Positions 35,071 through 45,019 are shown, numbered from the stretch's first letter. The stretch: 64,000 nt of DNA from Oscillospiraceae bacterium (GCA_017533485.1 JAFXIC010000017.1:1-64000); one strand, 5' to 3'. Notes: generated by a model not told the origin, from the letters alone. A program made the numbers and translations.

Positions 35071-35099
35071 TTGAAATGTGATTTGAAATATGGTATAAT
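35071..35099 (+). promoter_or_regulatory. promoter of the metallophosphoesterase gene
   Basis: TTGAAA and TATAAT with a 17-base spacer, 33 bases ahead of the start and directly after the previous terminator. Confidence 0.8.
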
Positions 35100-35132
35100 A
35101 GGATAAAGAATTTATGGTTCAAAGGAGCATTC

Positions 35133-35978
35133 ATGAAACCGATTTCAAAGAAGAAAAAGAGGATTCGCTGGGTGGCAGCAATTCTTTTCGTCCTGTGCGC
35201 AGGATTTTGTTACTGGTCGAATAACAGTATCCAGATTACGAATTATACGTATATTTCGGAAGAAGTACCGGAAGGGTTTGATGGATATACGATTGTCCAG
35301 CTTTCCGATTTGCATAATAAAAAGTTTTTGAACGATAATGCGTCATTGCTGAAAAAAGTCAAAGCCTTGCAGCCGGATCTGATTGTGCTGACCGGAGATA
35401 TTGTGGATAATAGTCATCATACGAATATTGACAAAGCGGTACTGTTTACGAATCAGGTTCAGCAGATTGCCCAAACCTATTATATCACAGGAAATCATGA
35501 AGTATCGCTGAAACGCAAAGAGTATCTTGATTTTATCAAGCGGATGAAGGCGGGCGGCGTTGTATATCTGAAGGATGAGATTGTACATCTGAAATCTGAA
35601 AGCGGGGAGACAATCTCTCTGATCGGACTTGCGGATGATTCTCTTTTATCGCCGAAGCTGGAGGAAATCATGCGAGGAGAACCGGAGGAAGGGCTTTCGG
35701 TTCTGCTTGCGCATGAGCCGCAGTATATCAATTTTTATGCGGAAACGGGTGTGGATATCGTATTCAGCGGTCATGCACATGGCGGACAATTCCGGATCCC
35801 GTTTCTGCATCGGGGACTGTACGCACCGGATCAAGGTCTGTTCCCAACACTGACCGAAGGTTCGGTGACGCGTGATTCGACAACAATGTATATCAGCAGA
35901 GGACTTGGAAACAGCGCCTTCCCGCAGCGATTGATGAACAGACCGGAGATCGTTTGCGTGAGGCTATCATGTTCCTGA
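35133..35978 (+). CDS. membrane-anchored metallophosphoesterase (YkuE/YaeI type)
   Basis: 281 residues. One N-terminal membrane segment (about 12-30) after a Lys-rich start, then a calcineurin-like fold: QLSDLHNKKF, LTGDIVDNSHH, ITGNHEV, LAHEP and FSGHAHGGQFRIP. Family members include the wall-associated phosphoesterase YkuE and lipid A-type hydrolases; the substrate here is unknown. The protein phosphatase-like gene follows 12 bases later, so the two are probably one operon. Confidence 0.92.
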   Translation: MKPISKKKKRIRWVAAILFVLCAGFCYWSNNSIQITNYTYISEEVPEGFDGYTIVQLSDLHNKKFLNDNASLLKKVKALQPDLIVLTGDIVDNSHHTNIDKAVLFTNQVQQIAQTYYITGNHEVSLKRKEYLDFIKRMKAGGVVYLKDEIVHLKSESGETISLIGLADDSLLSPKLEEIMRGEPEEGLSVLLAHEPQYINFYAETGVDIVFSGHAHGGQFRIPFLHRGLYAPDQGLFPTLTEGSVTRDSTTMYISRGLGNSAFPQRLMNRPEIVCVRLSCS

Positions 35979-35990
35979 AAGGAGAAGGCT

Positions 35991-36458
35991 ATGAAACGAG
36001 TGATGGTGCGATCTGTATTTGATGCTTTTGAGTATGTAATGGATCATTTTTATTGTTTCGGGGAAGAAGAAGCGGGCGTTCTGAAAGACAGTTATGCTGT
36101 GATTTCGATTCAGGATACGCATACAGAGGGATTTGGAATCCGATTTTCTGAAAATCAGTTTTGTCGGGGTGTACTGACGCTGTATTTTGATGATATTATT
36201 CAGCCGGTCGAAGGCGCAGTCTTATTTTCTGATGAAATGGCGGCGCAGGTGATTGACTTTATCGAAACACATCTGGATGCAGATACCTTGTTGGTACACT
36301 GTTTTGCCGGCCAGTCACGTTCCTGTGCGGTCGGCGCGTTTGCAGTCGAAATGCTGGGCGGAGATAATTCTTCGTATTTTCAGAAAAAGACGCCGAACCG
36401 TTATGTTTACGATGTGCTGGACACTGTCTATCTGCTTCGTCAGATTGGAACTTCCTGA
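35991..36458 (+). CDS. dual-specificity/tyrosine phosphatase-like protein
   Basis: 155 residues. The active-site loop VHCFAGQSRS fits the Cys-x5-Arg phosphatase signature near residue 104, with a general-acid candidate in the FDDIIQP region. Such small cysteine phosphatases act on phosphotyrosine or phosphoinositides; the bacterial target is unknown. GAAAGGAG precedes the start. It lies 12 bases behind the metallophosphoesterase gene. Confidence 0.88.
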   Translation: MKRVMVRSVFDAFEYVMDHFYCFGEEEAGVLKDSYAVISIQDTHTEGFGIRFSENQFCRGVLTLYFDDIIQPVEGAVLFSDEMAAQVIDFIETHLDADTLLVHCFAGQSRSCAVGAFAVEMLGGDNSSYFQKKTPNRYVYDVLDTVYLLRQIGTS

Positions 36459-36619
36459 ATAGAAATCGGGAGCGGCTGTCGGGAGTCAAAGAAAGATTCC
36501 TGAATTTTATCTTAAAAATCATGATAATTTCCTATAATACAGTAGAATTCTCAACATAAATGTGTAAGAACGTGTGTTATAATAAAGATATCATTTCGTT
36601 TTAAGGGGGAACTCCTATC

Positions 36620-39136
36620 ATGAAAAGAAAGATAATCAGCGGCATTACCGCGTCCGTCATGTTGGGACTAACATTATGCAGCCCGACAGAGATGCTGGAT
36701 GCCTCCGCCACAAACCCGTTTGTCCAGACGATATTCAGTACCGACCCGGCACCCTTGGTTGTCGGGGATACGCTGTATGTCTATACGGGTTCCGATAAGC
36801 CCAACTCGGATTTCTACTATATGCCCGACTGGCACTGTTATTCGACAACGGATATGCAGAACTGGACTGACCATGGAACGATTCTTGCATGGGATGATAT
36901 GTCTTGGGGTGAAGAAGATTCTGCGTGGGCGGCACAATGTATTGAGCGAAACGGTACTTATTATTTCTACTATACCCTGACTCATCGGAATGGCGGCGGG
37001 AGATGTGTGGGTGTCGCGACATCCGATTTACCGACCGGTCCGTTTCAGGATGCACTTGGAAAACCGCTGTGCGGTCCGAACTGGGACTATATTGACCCGA
37101 CCGTGTGGATTGATGATGATGGCCAGGCATGGCTGATGTTCGGAAATCCGTCCTGTTATTATGTAAAGCTGAATGACGATATGATTTCGCTGGATGGCGA
37201 AGTAAGGAAATTCGATATGAACAGCCAGACCTTCGGACCGGGTTCAGGCGACCGTGCAAGCTCTTATGGTGAAGGTCCGTGGCTTTATGAGCGAAACGAT
37301 ATGTATTACCTGCTGTATGCAGCATTCGGTCCGGGAGAAAGCTCGGAAAGTATCCGTTATTCGACTGCGCCTTCACCGACCGGACCTTGGACATACCGCG
37401 GAGTAATCATGGAAACACATAACTGCTTTACGAACCATCCCGGCGTGATTGACTATCAGGGAAAATCCTATTTCTTCTACCATAAGGTAGGTTTAGAGGG
37501 CGGCGGTACGTTCAACAGAAGCGTCTGTGTTGAAGAATTTGAATATAATGCAGACGGCACGATTCCGACGCTGAAGATGACGGATGAAGGTCCGACACAA
37601 ATCGCACCGCTGAATCCGTATGAGCGAGTGGAAGCGGAGACAATGAGCTGGTCATCGGGAATCCAGACAGAACCGATTGAAGCCGGTACGATGGCAATCG
37701 GATATATCGAAAGCGGCGACTATGTCAAGGTCAGCAGCGTGGATTTCGGAGAAGCAGGTGCGAGCGAATTTTATAGCTCAGTATCTTCGGATGGTGCCGG
37801 CGGTATGATTGAAGTACATCTGGACAGTCCGACCGGACCGATTATCGGCACTTGTTCGGTACCGGTTACCGGCGGCTGGCAGGTCTGGGAAACCGTAAGC
37901 TGTGAGATTCGCGGGGCGACCGGTGTACATGACCTGTTCCTTCGTTTTTCGGGCGGAGAGAGCTATCTTTTCAACGTAGACTGGTGGCAGTTCAAGCGTG
38001 CCGACAGTACGCCCTTCCTGCTGGGTGATGTCAATAGCGACAGTGCGCTGACAGCATCCGATCTCTCCCTTGCAAAGTCGATTCTGCTGAATCAGGAGAA
38101 TGACGTGTTCCGGGTAAAAGCAGCCGATGTCAACCAGAGCGGTAAAGTAACCGAAGAAGATATCGAGTGGTATGTACAGTTTCTGAGTGGTCAGGCAACC
38201 GAATATCCCGAAAAAGCCGAACCCGAACAGGGCGGAAATAATAATGGCGAAGGAAATGAAAACGGCGGTACGGATAACGGAAAACAGCCTGCGGTAACGC
38301 CGGGTAATTTCCAGTATACGGAAAATATGACATATCGTGAAGCACCCGGTCATTACCTGAGCGGTTGTAATCAGAGTGGACGGATCATCAAGGAAACCTA
38401 TCCTACCTCGAATGGCCAGAACACGCTGAATGTATATCTCCCGTATGGCTATGATGAAAACAAGATGTATAATATTTTCTATCTGATGCATGGCGGCGGC
38501 GAGAATGAAAATACGATTTTCAGCGATGATGTCAATCTTGACCTGATTCTCGATCATATGATTATGAACGGCGAACTGGATCCGCTGATTGTCGTGACAC
38601 CGACCTTTAATAAGACTTCTGCACAAACCTTCTACAATGAATTCCGTGAAAGTGTGATTCCGTTTGTGGAGGGGAAATATTCGACCTATGCGAAATCGAC
38701 ATCCGCTGCCGATATTGCAGCTTCGAGAATGCATCGTGCATTCGGCGGTTTCTCGATGGGTTCCTGTGCGACCTGGGCAGTTGCCTGCCATTGTATGGAT
38801 ATCTGCGGATATTATATGCCGTTGTCTGGTGACAACTGGGAAGCAAACGATGGATATGGAAAGGCAAAGACTGTTGCAGATGAAATTGACCGCCGCGGAC
38901 TGAGTAAAGATCGGTATTTTATTTTCTGCGCTACTGGATCGGATGATATTGCGTATCCGAATATGAACCCGCAGATTGATGAGATGAAGAAGATGAATAG
39001 TCACTTCGTCTATACATCTGATTTCTCGAAGGGCAATTTCTATTATCTTGTCGCGAACGGAAAAACACACTGGTGGGGCTATGTGCGTCATTATATCTAT
39101 GATGCGCTCCCGTCGTTCTTCCACGAAGGTCAGTGA
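36620..39136 (+). CDS. GH43-CBM6-dockerin-CE1 bifunctional hemicellulase
   Basis: 838 residues: signal peptide (1-30), GH43 (about 32-325), CBM6 (about 330-465), internal dockerin (about 470-535), Gly/Asn-rich linker (about 540-560) and CE1 esterase (about 570-836). GH43 acids: Asp in STDPAPL, Asp in DYIDPTVW, Glu in GEGPWLY. CE1 nucleophile Ser in GFSMGS, His in THWWGYVRHY. One protein should remove arabinose or xylose and an ester group from the same xylan chain. The usual last Gly of GxSxGG is Ser here, unlike the paralogue at 9216-10889 (GFSMGG). AAGGGGGA precedes the start; TATAAT motifs at 36534 and 36578 are possible -10 boxes. Confidence 0.94.
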   Translation: MKRKIISGITASVMLGLTLCSPTEMLDASATNPFVQTIFSTDPAPLVVGDTLYVYTGSDKPNSDFYYMPDWHCYSTTDMQNWTDHGTILAWDDMSWGEEDSAWAAQCIERNGTYYFYYTLTHRNGGGRCVGVATSDLPTGPFQDALGKPLCGPNWDYIDPTVWIDDDGQAWLMFGNPSCYYVKLNDDMISLDGEVRKFDMNSQTFGPGSGDRASSYGEGPWLYERNDMYYLLYAAFGPGESSESIRYSTAPSPTGPWTYRGVIMETHNCFTNHPGVIDYQGKSYFFYHKVGLEGGGTFNRSVCVEEFEYNADGTIPTLKMTDEGPTQIAPLNPYERVEAETMSWSSGIQTEPIEAGTMAIGYIESGDYVKVSSVDFGEAGASEFYSSVSSDGAGGMIEVHLDSPTGPIIGTCSVPVTGGWQVWETVSCEIRGATGVHDLFLRFSGGESYLFNVDWWQFKRADSTPFLLGDVNSDSALTASDLSLAKSILLNQENDVFRVKAADVNQSGKVTEEDIEWYVQFLSGQATEYPEKAEPEQGGNNNGEGNENGGTDNGKQPAVTPGNFQYTENMTYREAPGHYLSGCNQSGRIIKETYPTSNGQNTLNVYLPYGYDENKMYNIFYLMHGGGENENTIFSDDVNLDLILDHMIMNGELDPLIVVTPTFNKTSAQTFYNEFRESVIPFVEGKYSTYAKSTSAADIAASRMHRAFGGFSMGSCATWAVACHCMDICGYYMPLSGDNWEANDGYGKAKTVADEIDRRGLSKDRYFIFCATGSDDIAYPNMNPQIDEMKKMNSHFVYTSDFSKGNFYYLVANGKTHWWGYVRHYIYDALPSFFHEGQ

Positions 39137-39148
39137 ATCAGGAAATAG

Positions 39149-39189
39149 CTTCCGCACCTCATATGATATGGGGTGCGGAATTTTTTTTG
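39149..39189 (+). terminator. terminator after GH43-CE1 gene
   Basis: TTCCGCACC pairs with GGTGCGGAA around a 13-base loop and is followed by a run of eight T. Confidence 0.92.
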
Positions 39190-39197
39190 GAAAATGA

Positions 39198-39226
39198 TTG
39201 AAATATCCGGGCGTACATGGTATAAT
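39198..39226 (+). promoter_or_regulatory. promoter of the 39.3-41.5 kb operon
   Basis: TTGAAA and TATAAT are 17 bases apart, 36 bases upstream of the permease-like gene. Confidence 0.8.
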
Positions 39227-39262
39227 AGAGGTAAATTTTGTGTGAGCAGAAAGGAGTATGTG

Positions 39263-39802
39263 ATGAAGCTCAGAAAGATTTCGGATTATACAATATTTTT
39301 CCTGATCTATGCAATGATCGGCTGGATTTATGAGGTTGTGCTTGAAACATTCATCTATCGGTGGGGGTTCAGCAATCGCGGCGTACTGTTTGGCCCATGG
39401 CTTCCTGTCTATGGATTCGGCGCGACAGTATTTTTACTGCTTTGGTATCGTCTGATCCGGGAAAAGCCGGTAAAGAAAAAGCTGGTTATGATTCCTGTTA
39501 TATTTCTGCTGACGATGGCGACGGCAACGCTGATTGAGTTGATTACGAGTTATCTGTGCGAATGGACGATGGGTTCGTGGCCGTGGCAGACCTATGCGGA
39601 TTACGAATATAATTTTCAGGCACGCATTGCACTCAGTCCGAGTTTGCGATTTGGACTTGGTGGCGTATTATTTTTGTATGTGATTCAGCCGCTTCTTGAT
39701 CTTCTGGCAAAGAAGCTGCCGGATAAAGCCGCGAAAATAACAGCACTCGTGATTCTATGTGTGCTGGCAGCTGATTGTGTGTATTCCTTTGTGTTCCGGT
39801 AA
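39263..39802 (+). CDS. CmpB-type putative ABC transporter permease family membrane protein
   Basis: 179 residues with about five membrane segments. The N-terminal FFLIYAMIGWIYEVVLE and NRGVLFGPWLPVYGFG are the signature of the PF06541 family (putative ABC_trans_CmpB). Function is not established, and no ATPase gene is near, so the transporter label is doubtful. AAAGGAG lies upstream of ATG 39263. It begins an operon with the esterase and the anchored protein. Confidence 0.9.
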   Translation: MKLRKISDYTIFFLIYAMIGWIYEVVLETFIYRWGFSNRGVLFGPWLPVYGFGATVFLLLWYRLIREKPVKKKLVMIPVIFLLTMATATLIELITSYLCEWTMGSWPWQTYADYEYNFQARIALSPSLRFGLGGVLFLYVIQPLLDLLAKKLPDKAAKITALVILCVLAADCVYSFVFR

Positions 39803-39816
39803 GAAAGGGTGATAGG

Positions 39817-40731
39817 ATGAAATCGAGATTGGAAAAGCAGCTGCGTGATGCGGAACGAGTACGGAAATTCTGGGCAAAATCTGACCGGAAGCGTGACTGC
39901 GCAGTAAAAGAGCGTCTGGATGTTGTACAGATACGAAATCTTTCTTATAAGGATTCACCCGCAGATAAGGATTGTACCTGTCATCTGTTTGATATCTATT
40001 ATCCGAGACAAATCACCCTTCCGGAGTATCCAGTGATTGTCAATGTCCATGGCGGGGGATGGTTTTACGGAGATAAGGAGCTCTATGCGCCCTATGCGAA
40101 GTATCTTGCATCCAAAGGGTTTGCGGTCGTAAATTTTAATTATCGGCTTGCGCCGGTTCATCGGTATCCGTCTGCGTTTGAAGATGTCTGTGCGCTGATG
40201 GAATATCTGATTGCTCACGCAGAGTCGTTCCGATTGAATCTCTCGTGTCTCAATATGACAGGGGATTCCGCCGGTGCACAGCTTGCCGCACAGTATGCAG
40301 TGTTTGCGACCAATCCGGACTATCGCGCATTTTTCCCTTCATTGTCGGATGTGAATGTGATACTCCCGCAAAAGCTTGCGCTGAACTGTGGGTTATATCG
40401 TCTGGACGAAACGAGAAAACAGTTTTCTTCGGACTGGTATCTGCCGGAAACAGTCACCACAGAAATAGCGGAAAGTGCATTCCGAATGCTTTCCTACCTG
40501 ACACCGCAGTTTCCGTCTTGTTATGTGATGGGAAGCGTCAATGATACGCTGTTGGAAGAATCGAGGATGCTGCATCAGAAGCTTACAGAGCTTGACGTTT
40601 TACATATCTATCGGGAGTTTGGCGAGGGGAATCCGAAATCCGGTCATGTATTCCATCTGAATCTGATGAATCCTGAGGGTGAGGAATGTAATTCTCAGGA
40701 AATCCTGTTTTTTAACGGAGGATTGCAATGA
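39817..40731 (+). CDS. alpha/beta hydrolase, HSL-like esterase
   Basis: 304 residues, no signal peptide, so probably cytoplasmic. The oxyanion motif NVHGGGWFYGD and the nucleophile MTGDSAGAQLA identify the hormone-sensitive-lipase/acetyl-esterase group. It may deacetylate sugars after uptake of oligosaccharides; this is inference from the surrounding esterase genes. The start at 39817 begins MKSRLEKQL. Its stop overlaps the next start by 4 bases (ATGA). Confidence 0.9.
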   Translation: MKSRLEKQLRDAERVRKFWAKSDRKRDCAVKERLDVVQIRNLSYKDSPADKDCTCHLFDIYYPRQITLPEYPVIVNVHGGGWFYGDKELYAPYAKYLASKGFAVVNFNYRLAPVHRYPSAFEDVCALMEYLIAHAESFRLNLSCLNMTGDSAGAQLAAQYAVFATNPDYRAFFPSLSDVNVILPQKLALNCGLYRLDETRKQFSSDWYLPETVTTEIAESAFRMLSYLTPQFPSCYVMGSVNDTLLEESRMLHQKLTELDVLHIYREFGEGNPKSGHVFHLNLMNPEGEECNSQEILFFNGGLQ

Positions 40732-41546
40732 ACGAAATCGAACGTATTCTGCACGAAGATGCAGTCCGCCGCACCAAAGCGAATCAATCAGCTGCTGTAC
40801 CGGAAACACCTCGAAAGAAAAAGAAATGGCGGATTATAATTTGTGTTCTGGTAATGCTGATGCTCCTGTTCTTTTTTGTGCCGAGAATTCTGCTTTGGAA
40901 TATTGTAAAAAAGATTGTGCCGGATGGGTGTACGCGCAGCGAGTATTACGCGGAATTTGATGCTGTGGGTGACGGCTATCTTCCGGTGGAAACAGAATTT
41001 ATAAAATTTTCGGTACCGCCGACTATGATATATCAAAAAGAAAATGATAGCAGTAAAACCGTATATTGGGACAAATCTAATCCTGAAATCACGATCTCTG
41101 TATATAATGAAGTGCCAGAATACCCTGTGATCTTAGACCGTTCTAATTTTTCATCCATGTCGGATGATACCTATGAGATGCTGGAACCATTGCTGAAAGA
41201 AGTTTTTGGTTCATTGGGATATGGTCTGCCGGATTCCTCCTATCATTCGCTGAAATGCATCCATCTTCTGGATGCATCGGACCGCAGCTTCTGGAGCCTC
41301 AAAAAACTTTGTGCAATTTGGGTTTATGGTCTCCTGAAGCAAGAAATGGATCTGATTGGAAAACCTTATATCTATGAATCAGAAAACGCCTGCGGTATTT
41401 TGCAGATACTGGAAATTGAGAATGATATATTCTGTTTCGCGTCCCTGTATCATCCGGAGCGCTTGAATGAAAATATGGTTATGATTGCACGTCTGGAAAC
41501 GCCGGAAGCTTTATATTCTGTGTTGAATTCGATTGAAATGAAATAA
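40728..41546 (+). CDS. membrane-anchored protein of unknown function
   Basis: 272 residues. A charged cytoplasmic head (about 35 residues, RKKKK) is followed by one membrane segment (about 36-58, IIICVLVMLMLLFFFVP) and an outside domain of about 210 residues that I do not recognise. The ATGA overlap with the esterase gene indicates co-translation. Confidence 0.85.
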   Translation: MNEIERILHEDAVRRTKANQSAAVPETPRKKKKWRIIICVLVMLMLLFFFVPRILLWNIVKKIVPDGCTRSEYYAEFDAVGDGYLPVETEFIKFSVPPTMIYQKENDSSKTVYWDKSNPEITISVYNEVPEYPVILDRSNFSSMSDDTYEMLEPLLKEVFGSLGYGLPDSSYHSLKCIHLLDASDRSFWSLKKLCAIWVYGLLKQEMDLIGKPYIYESENACGILQILEIENDIFCFASLYHPERLNENMVMIARLETPEALYSVLNSIEMK

Positions 41547-41557
41547 GCGGTGAAAGA

Positions 41558-41590
41558 GAAAAAGCGTGGGAAAGCTCCCACGCTTTTTGT
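41558..41590. terminator. bidirectional terminator
   Basis: A 13-bp stem (AAAAAGCGTGGGA with its complement, 41559-41588) gives A- and T-runs on both sides, between two convergent genes. Confidence 0.9.
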
Positions 41591-41594
41591 ATTT

Positions 41595-42929
41595 TTATTG
41601 TGTAACTCCGGAAATCTCAGCGATATTGCGAACGATGATATCGTGGAGCAGCTCAACATCATAACTTCCGATAATGGGTTCGAGATGTGAATTTCCGACA
41701 CCGGAATCATCGGTTAAGAATACATAGTTCGAGTTTGTGAGAATGGCAAGCGCCCTGCCGAAGAGTTCGGTCTCGCGCTGTGCATTGGATGCGACGACGG
41801 GTACAAGATGAATGCCTTTTGCGGCAGCAGCCTTGACAGACTGTACGATCATATCATTCGTGTTGTCGTGAGGTGGTGCGTCAAAAATAAGGAAAGCGAT
41901 TTTGTTGGAATTTTGGCTCCATTGTGCCTGTTCGAGGGTGGCTTCGAGAATCTGTGCCACAGCTTCGGGGGTATCTCCGCCGCCGTCAGCATATTCCCGG
42001 TTAAGGAGATTCTGGACTTCCGTATAATCGGTGGAGAACGGATTGCATTTTGTTACATAGTCATCGCCCTCATCACGATAGAAGTTGATGGAGTAGGATA
42101 CATTCGGCGCGGCAGTGTCTGCAACAATTGCAGCGAAGTCTTTTTGGAGGTATGCAATTTCATCGCTCATAGAGCCGGTGGTATCGAGAATGAACATCAC
42201 TTCGGTCTGATCGAAGGTTGTGGAGGGTGTGTTGACAGCGAGCGCGATTTCTTCCTGTGAAACATAGTGACTTCCGCTCTGATCGTCTACGGGCTTCTGA
42301 ATAGACAGTTCATAAGTTTCGGGATTGCCTTCGACCTGAACATATTGTGTTTTTATTTCGGCATCGGGATCGAAGAACAGATAGGCTTTTCCGTCCCGAT
42401 CAGAAATCGTGCGCCAGAGTTCTTCTCCGTTTTCGCCGAGGAGCATGACCGTTTGATTCTGAGCGGGGCTTCCGTCCATTGTGAGGGTAACAGCAATTCT
42501 GCCGAGTGGATTGAGTCCGTAGGAGGGGAATTCAATCTGGTTGTTATTGACCAGGTTCGAGAAGAATCCCCAGTTTTCGTTGTCGTTCCATTCGCCGGCG
42601 GTTAAAATGAGTGCTTCGGCGTTCCCGACAGAACCCGAATCGGATCCGCCTTCACTTCCTGTCGGTTCTTCCATCTTTGTGTCTGCCGTATCATCCATAT
42701 CGACAGCGGAGTCCTCGGCAGTTTCAGCGTCCGGTGTGGGTGTTGCTTCTTCCGATGGTGCGGCATCCTCCGTCGGCATTTCTGCTGTGGGGGCACGATC
42801 TTCGGAAGCGCCTTTGGAGGGTGCGCTGTTTGTTTCGGCAGAACCATCTGCTTCACCGCATCCGGTCATGATGGAAACGGGCAATGTCAGAGCACAAAGC
42901 AGAATCAGTGCTTTCTTCGTAATTTTCAT
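41595..42929 (-). CDS. von Willebrand factor A domain lipoprotein
   Basis: 444 residues. Lipoprotein signal (IMTGCGEA), a Glu/Ser/Thr-rich linker of about 80 residues, a middle domain (about 105-225; includes a carboxypeptidase-regulatory-like fold around TLTMDGSPAQNQTVMLLGENGEE) and a VWA domain (about 245-440) with a MIDAS start FILDTTGSMSDEI. VWA domains bind partner proteins through a metal; the C-terminal layout suggests a surface adhesion or complex-assembly role. GAGGTG upstream of ATG 42929 fits. Confidence 0.9.
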   Translation of the reverse strand: MKITKKALILLCALTLPVSIMTGCGEADGSAETNSAPSKGASEDRAPTAEMPTEDAAPSEEATPTPDAETAEDSAVDMDDTADTKMEEPTGSEGGSDSGSVGNAEALILTAGEWNDNENWGFFSNLVNNNQIEFPSYGLNPLGRIAVTLTMDGSPAQNQTVMLLGENGEELWRTISDRDGKAYLFFDPDAEIKTQYVQVEGNPETYELSIQKPVDDQSGSHYVSQEEIALAVNTPSTTFDQTEVMFILDTTGSMSDEIAYLQKDFAAIVADTAAPNVSYSINFYRDEGDDYVTKCNPFSTDYTEVQNLLNREYADGGGDTPEAVAQILEATLEQAQWSQNSNKIAFLIFDAPPHDNTNDMIVQSVKAAAAKGIHLVPVVASNAQRETELFGRALAILTNSNYVFLTDDSGVGNSHLEPIIGSYDVELLHDIIVRNIAEISGVTQ

Positions 42930-42998
42930 ATTTCATACACCTCATTTTTATTTTTTTGGAAACATCAGCTTTTCTGGGGAAGCTTTGATGTTATCGTT

Positions 42999-43027
42999 AT
43001 TATATCATATCAATTTCCGTGATGCAA
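42999..43027 (-). promoter_or_regulatory. promoter of the VWA lipoprotein gene
   Basis: TTGCAT and TATAAT are separated by 17 bases on the minus strand, about 70 bases ahead of the start. Confidence 0.7.
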
Positions 43028-43115
43028 TAACAGGCGTATAAAGAATTCATTACATTCAAATGACATTCGTTTACAATCCATTGCATTTTCACAAATCACA
43101 CATGGAATGAACAAA

Positions 43116-43157
43116 CCTCGGCAATGTATGCAATCGGGTCACATACATTGCCGAGGT
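43116..43157 (-). terminator. terminator after GH5 gene
   Basis: A perfect 15-bp stem (43116-43130 with 43142-43156) is followed on the minus strand by TTTGTT. Confidence 0.85.
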
Positions 43158-43174
43158 GAAGTGTAAGATTAGAA

Positions 43175-45019
43175 TTATTGATAATCGGAAAGGCAGATGC
43201 CGTTTTCGCCGAGCGGAATTTCGTGATCGAGTCCGACAAATTTACCGTCTTTCTGCCAGAGGACATCCTTTACGAATTCGTACTTCTCCTCGTCCCATGT
43301 GGTAAAGTCATCGAGAACAAGTCCGCCTGTGTCACCGGAATTGGCGTTGAAGCACCAGAATGTGTGGTTGATGCGATTTTCCTTGATAAACTTTCGGAGG
43401 TGTGTCATCCATGTCAGATTCGGCTCGGTCATGAATCCGCCCCATTCACCGATCAGGAGCGGAGCGATATTATCTTTCTGGATAAAGAACCAGTTATCGT
43501 TCCAGCAGTCTTTCTGAAGGGATTCGTAGGAGTATCCTCCCTGGAACCAGGGCTGCTGGTAGACGGACGGGCCATAGTCATGGGGAGAATAGACGAGCTG
43601 ATCCTGATATTTGCCGAGGTCAAGCGGATGATCCTTGACACCGCGGAGATTGCCGCCCCACCAGTTGAAGTAGTAATCCTTTTCATTTGTGGAGGAGAAA
43701 TCACCGTTTTTCTGGATATCAATCGGATAGATTTCAATGCCCTCGACCATTACAAGAAGATTGGGATTCTGGTCGAGCACTTTTTTTGCAGCCTGTTCCG
43801 CGATATATTTCCAGTTATCGCTGTCTTTCGAGTTATCCCACTTTGCACGCGGGGATTCATGCGGTTTGCCGTGGGGTTCGTTTTCGAGGTCAATCGCAAC
43901 GATCGTATCATCATTCTGATAGCGTTTTGCGATCCATTCGAGTGCGCGGAAGTAGTCGTCTTCGGTAACATCGCCCTCAACCCACAGCGGTTTCATATGT
44001 CCCATCGAATCTGTCACAGCGCAATGGAAATCCATCATGATCTTGATACCGTTTGCGCGGCACTGTCCGATGACATAATCAAAGATTTCGAGGCTGTTCA
44101 TTCCATTTAAATAGGAATTGGTTGCCTGATTGTAGTTGGCGGTAGGGTATTCGCCGTCTTCCCATTGATTGACGAGTTCAGTAGAGATCGGGATACGGAG
44201 GAGATTGAAGCCGTGGTCAGCGATTGCAGTAATAGAGGAATCGAGATCGCACGCCCAGAGTCCGTCAAAGCAGTTGGTACCGGTGTTGTACCCGAACCAG
44301 TTGCAGCCGGTCAGCCAGACTTCATTCCCATCCTGATCAACGATTTTCGAACCATTGGTAGAGAGCCAGTCATCAGTTGTCGGTTCGGGCACTTCTTTTG
44401 CGGCAGCACTGGAACCGGTGTTCTGGTTGTTATTATTGTTGTGGTTGTTTTGCTGATTGTTGGTTGGTTTCCGGTTTGAAACATCAACAGAAACATCAGC
44501 ATCGGAAGCGGTTACCTTGACTTTTCCGGTATCAATCGGGCCGCCGCCGATAATCTGCATTCCGAATTCAACAGATTTTTTCGGTTCGATCACATTGTTA
44601 TAGGTTTCTGGTGTCGCAGTAATGACGCCATCTGTTTCGGTGTATTTGGTACTCCATGCGCTGCCGACCTTACCGCCGTCTGTGGGGATAGTGACCGTCC
44701 AGCCCTGCATGGGATTGTTTGTGTTGTTACGGATGGTAACCGCATAGTCATAAGTTGTTGCGCCGCCGGAATCCCAGCTGCTGTTGAGCTGGATGGAAAC
44801 GGAAACATCAGTTTTTGCATCGGATTCTTCTTCGGGATTCTGTTCTTGTTTGTCTGTTTGCTCGGTTGAATCTTCGGAATCCTGCGGCAGTGTTGTAGTC
44901 TGCTGCGGTTCCGCAGTCGTGTCCGGCGTGGACTTGTGATCGGGAGATTTGGTACAGGCGGTTGTTGTGCAGCACAGCATCAGACAGCATAATACTGCAA
45001 TCATTTTCTTAAATTTCAT
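43175..45019 (-). CDS. GH5 endoglucanase lipoprotein with CBM2-like module
   Basis: 614 residues. The lipobox TTAC puts the modified Cys at residue 22; a Glu/Thr/Gln-rich linker follows, then a CBM2-like module (about 85-185, [11 protein letters not shown] and [11 protein letters not shown]), an Asn/Gln-rich linker and a GH5 barrel (about 230-605). Acid/base Glu in DLENEPHG, nucleophile Glu in LIGEWGGF, and His in MDFHCAVTD are visible. It has no dockerin: it is fixed to the membrane lipid, not the cellulosome, so it likely works at the cell surface on cellulose or glucan chains near uptake systems. AAGGGG ahead of ATG 45019 sets the start. Confidence 0.93.
   Translation of the reverse strand: MKFKKMIAVLCCLMLCCTTTACTKSPDHKSTPDTTAEPQQTTTLPQDSEDSTEQTDKQEQNPEEESDAKTDVSVSIQLNSSWDSGGATTYDYAVTIRNNTNNPMQGWTVTIPTDGGKVGSAWSTKYTETDGVITATPETYNNVIEPKKSVEFGMQIIGGGPIDTGKVKVTASDADVSVDVSNRKPTNNQQNNHNNNNNQNTGSSAAAKEVPEPTTDDWLSTNGSKIVDQDGNEVWLTGCNWFGYNTGTNCFDGLWACDLDSSITAIADHGFNLLRIPISTELVNQWEDGEYPTANYNQATNSYLNGMNSLEIFDYVIGQCRANGIKIMMDFHCAVTDSMGHMKPLWVEGDVTEDDYFRALEWIAKRYQNDDTIVAIDLENEPHGKPHESPRAKWDNSKDSDNWKYIAEQAAKKVLDQNPNLLVMVEGIEIYPIDIQKNGDFSSTNEKDYYFNWWGGNLRGVKDHPLDLGKYQDQLVYSPHDYGPSVYQQPWFQGGYSYESLQKDCWNDNWFFIQKDNIAPLLIGEWGGFMTEPNLTWMTHLRKFIKENRINHTFWCFNANSGDTGGLVLDDFTTWDEEKYEFVKDVLWQKDGKFVGLDHEIPLGENGICLSDYQ

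Noticed and set aside
37778..39157. 459-codon open frame antisense to the CE1 part of the GH43-CE1 gene
   Set aside because: Same explanation; the sense frame has clear domains and catalytic residues.
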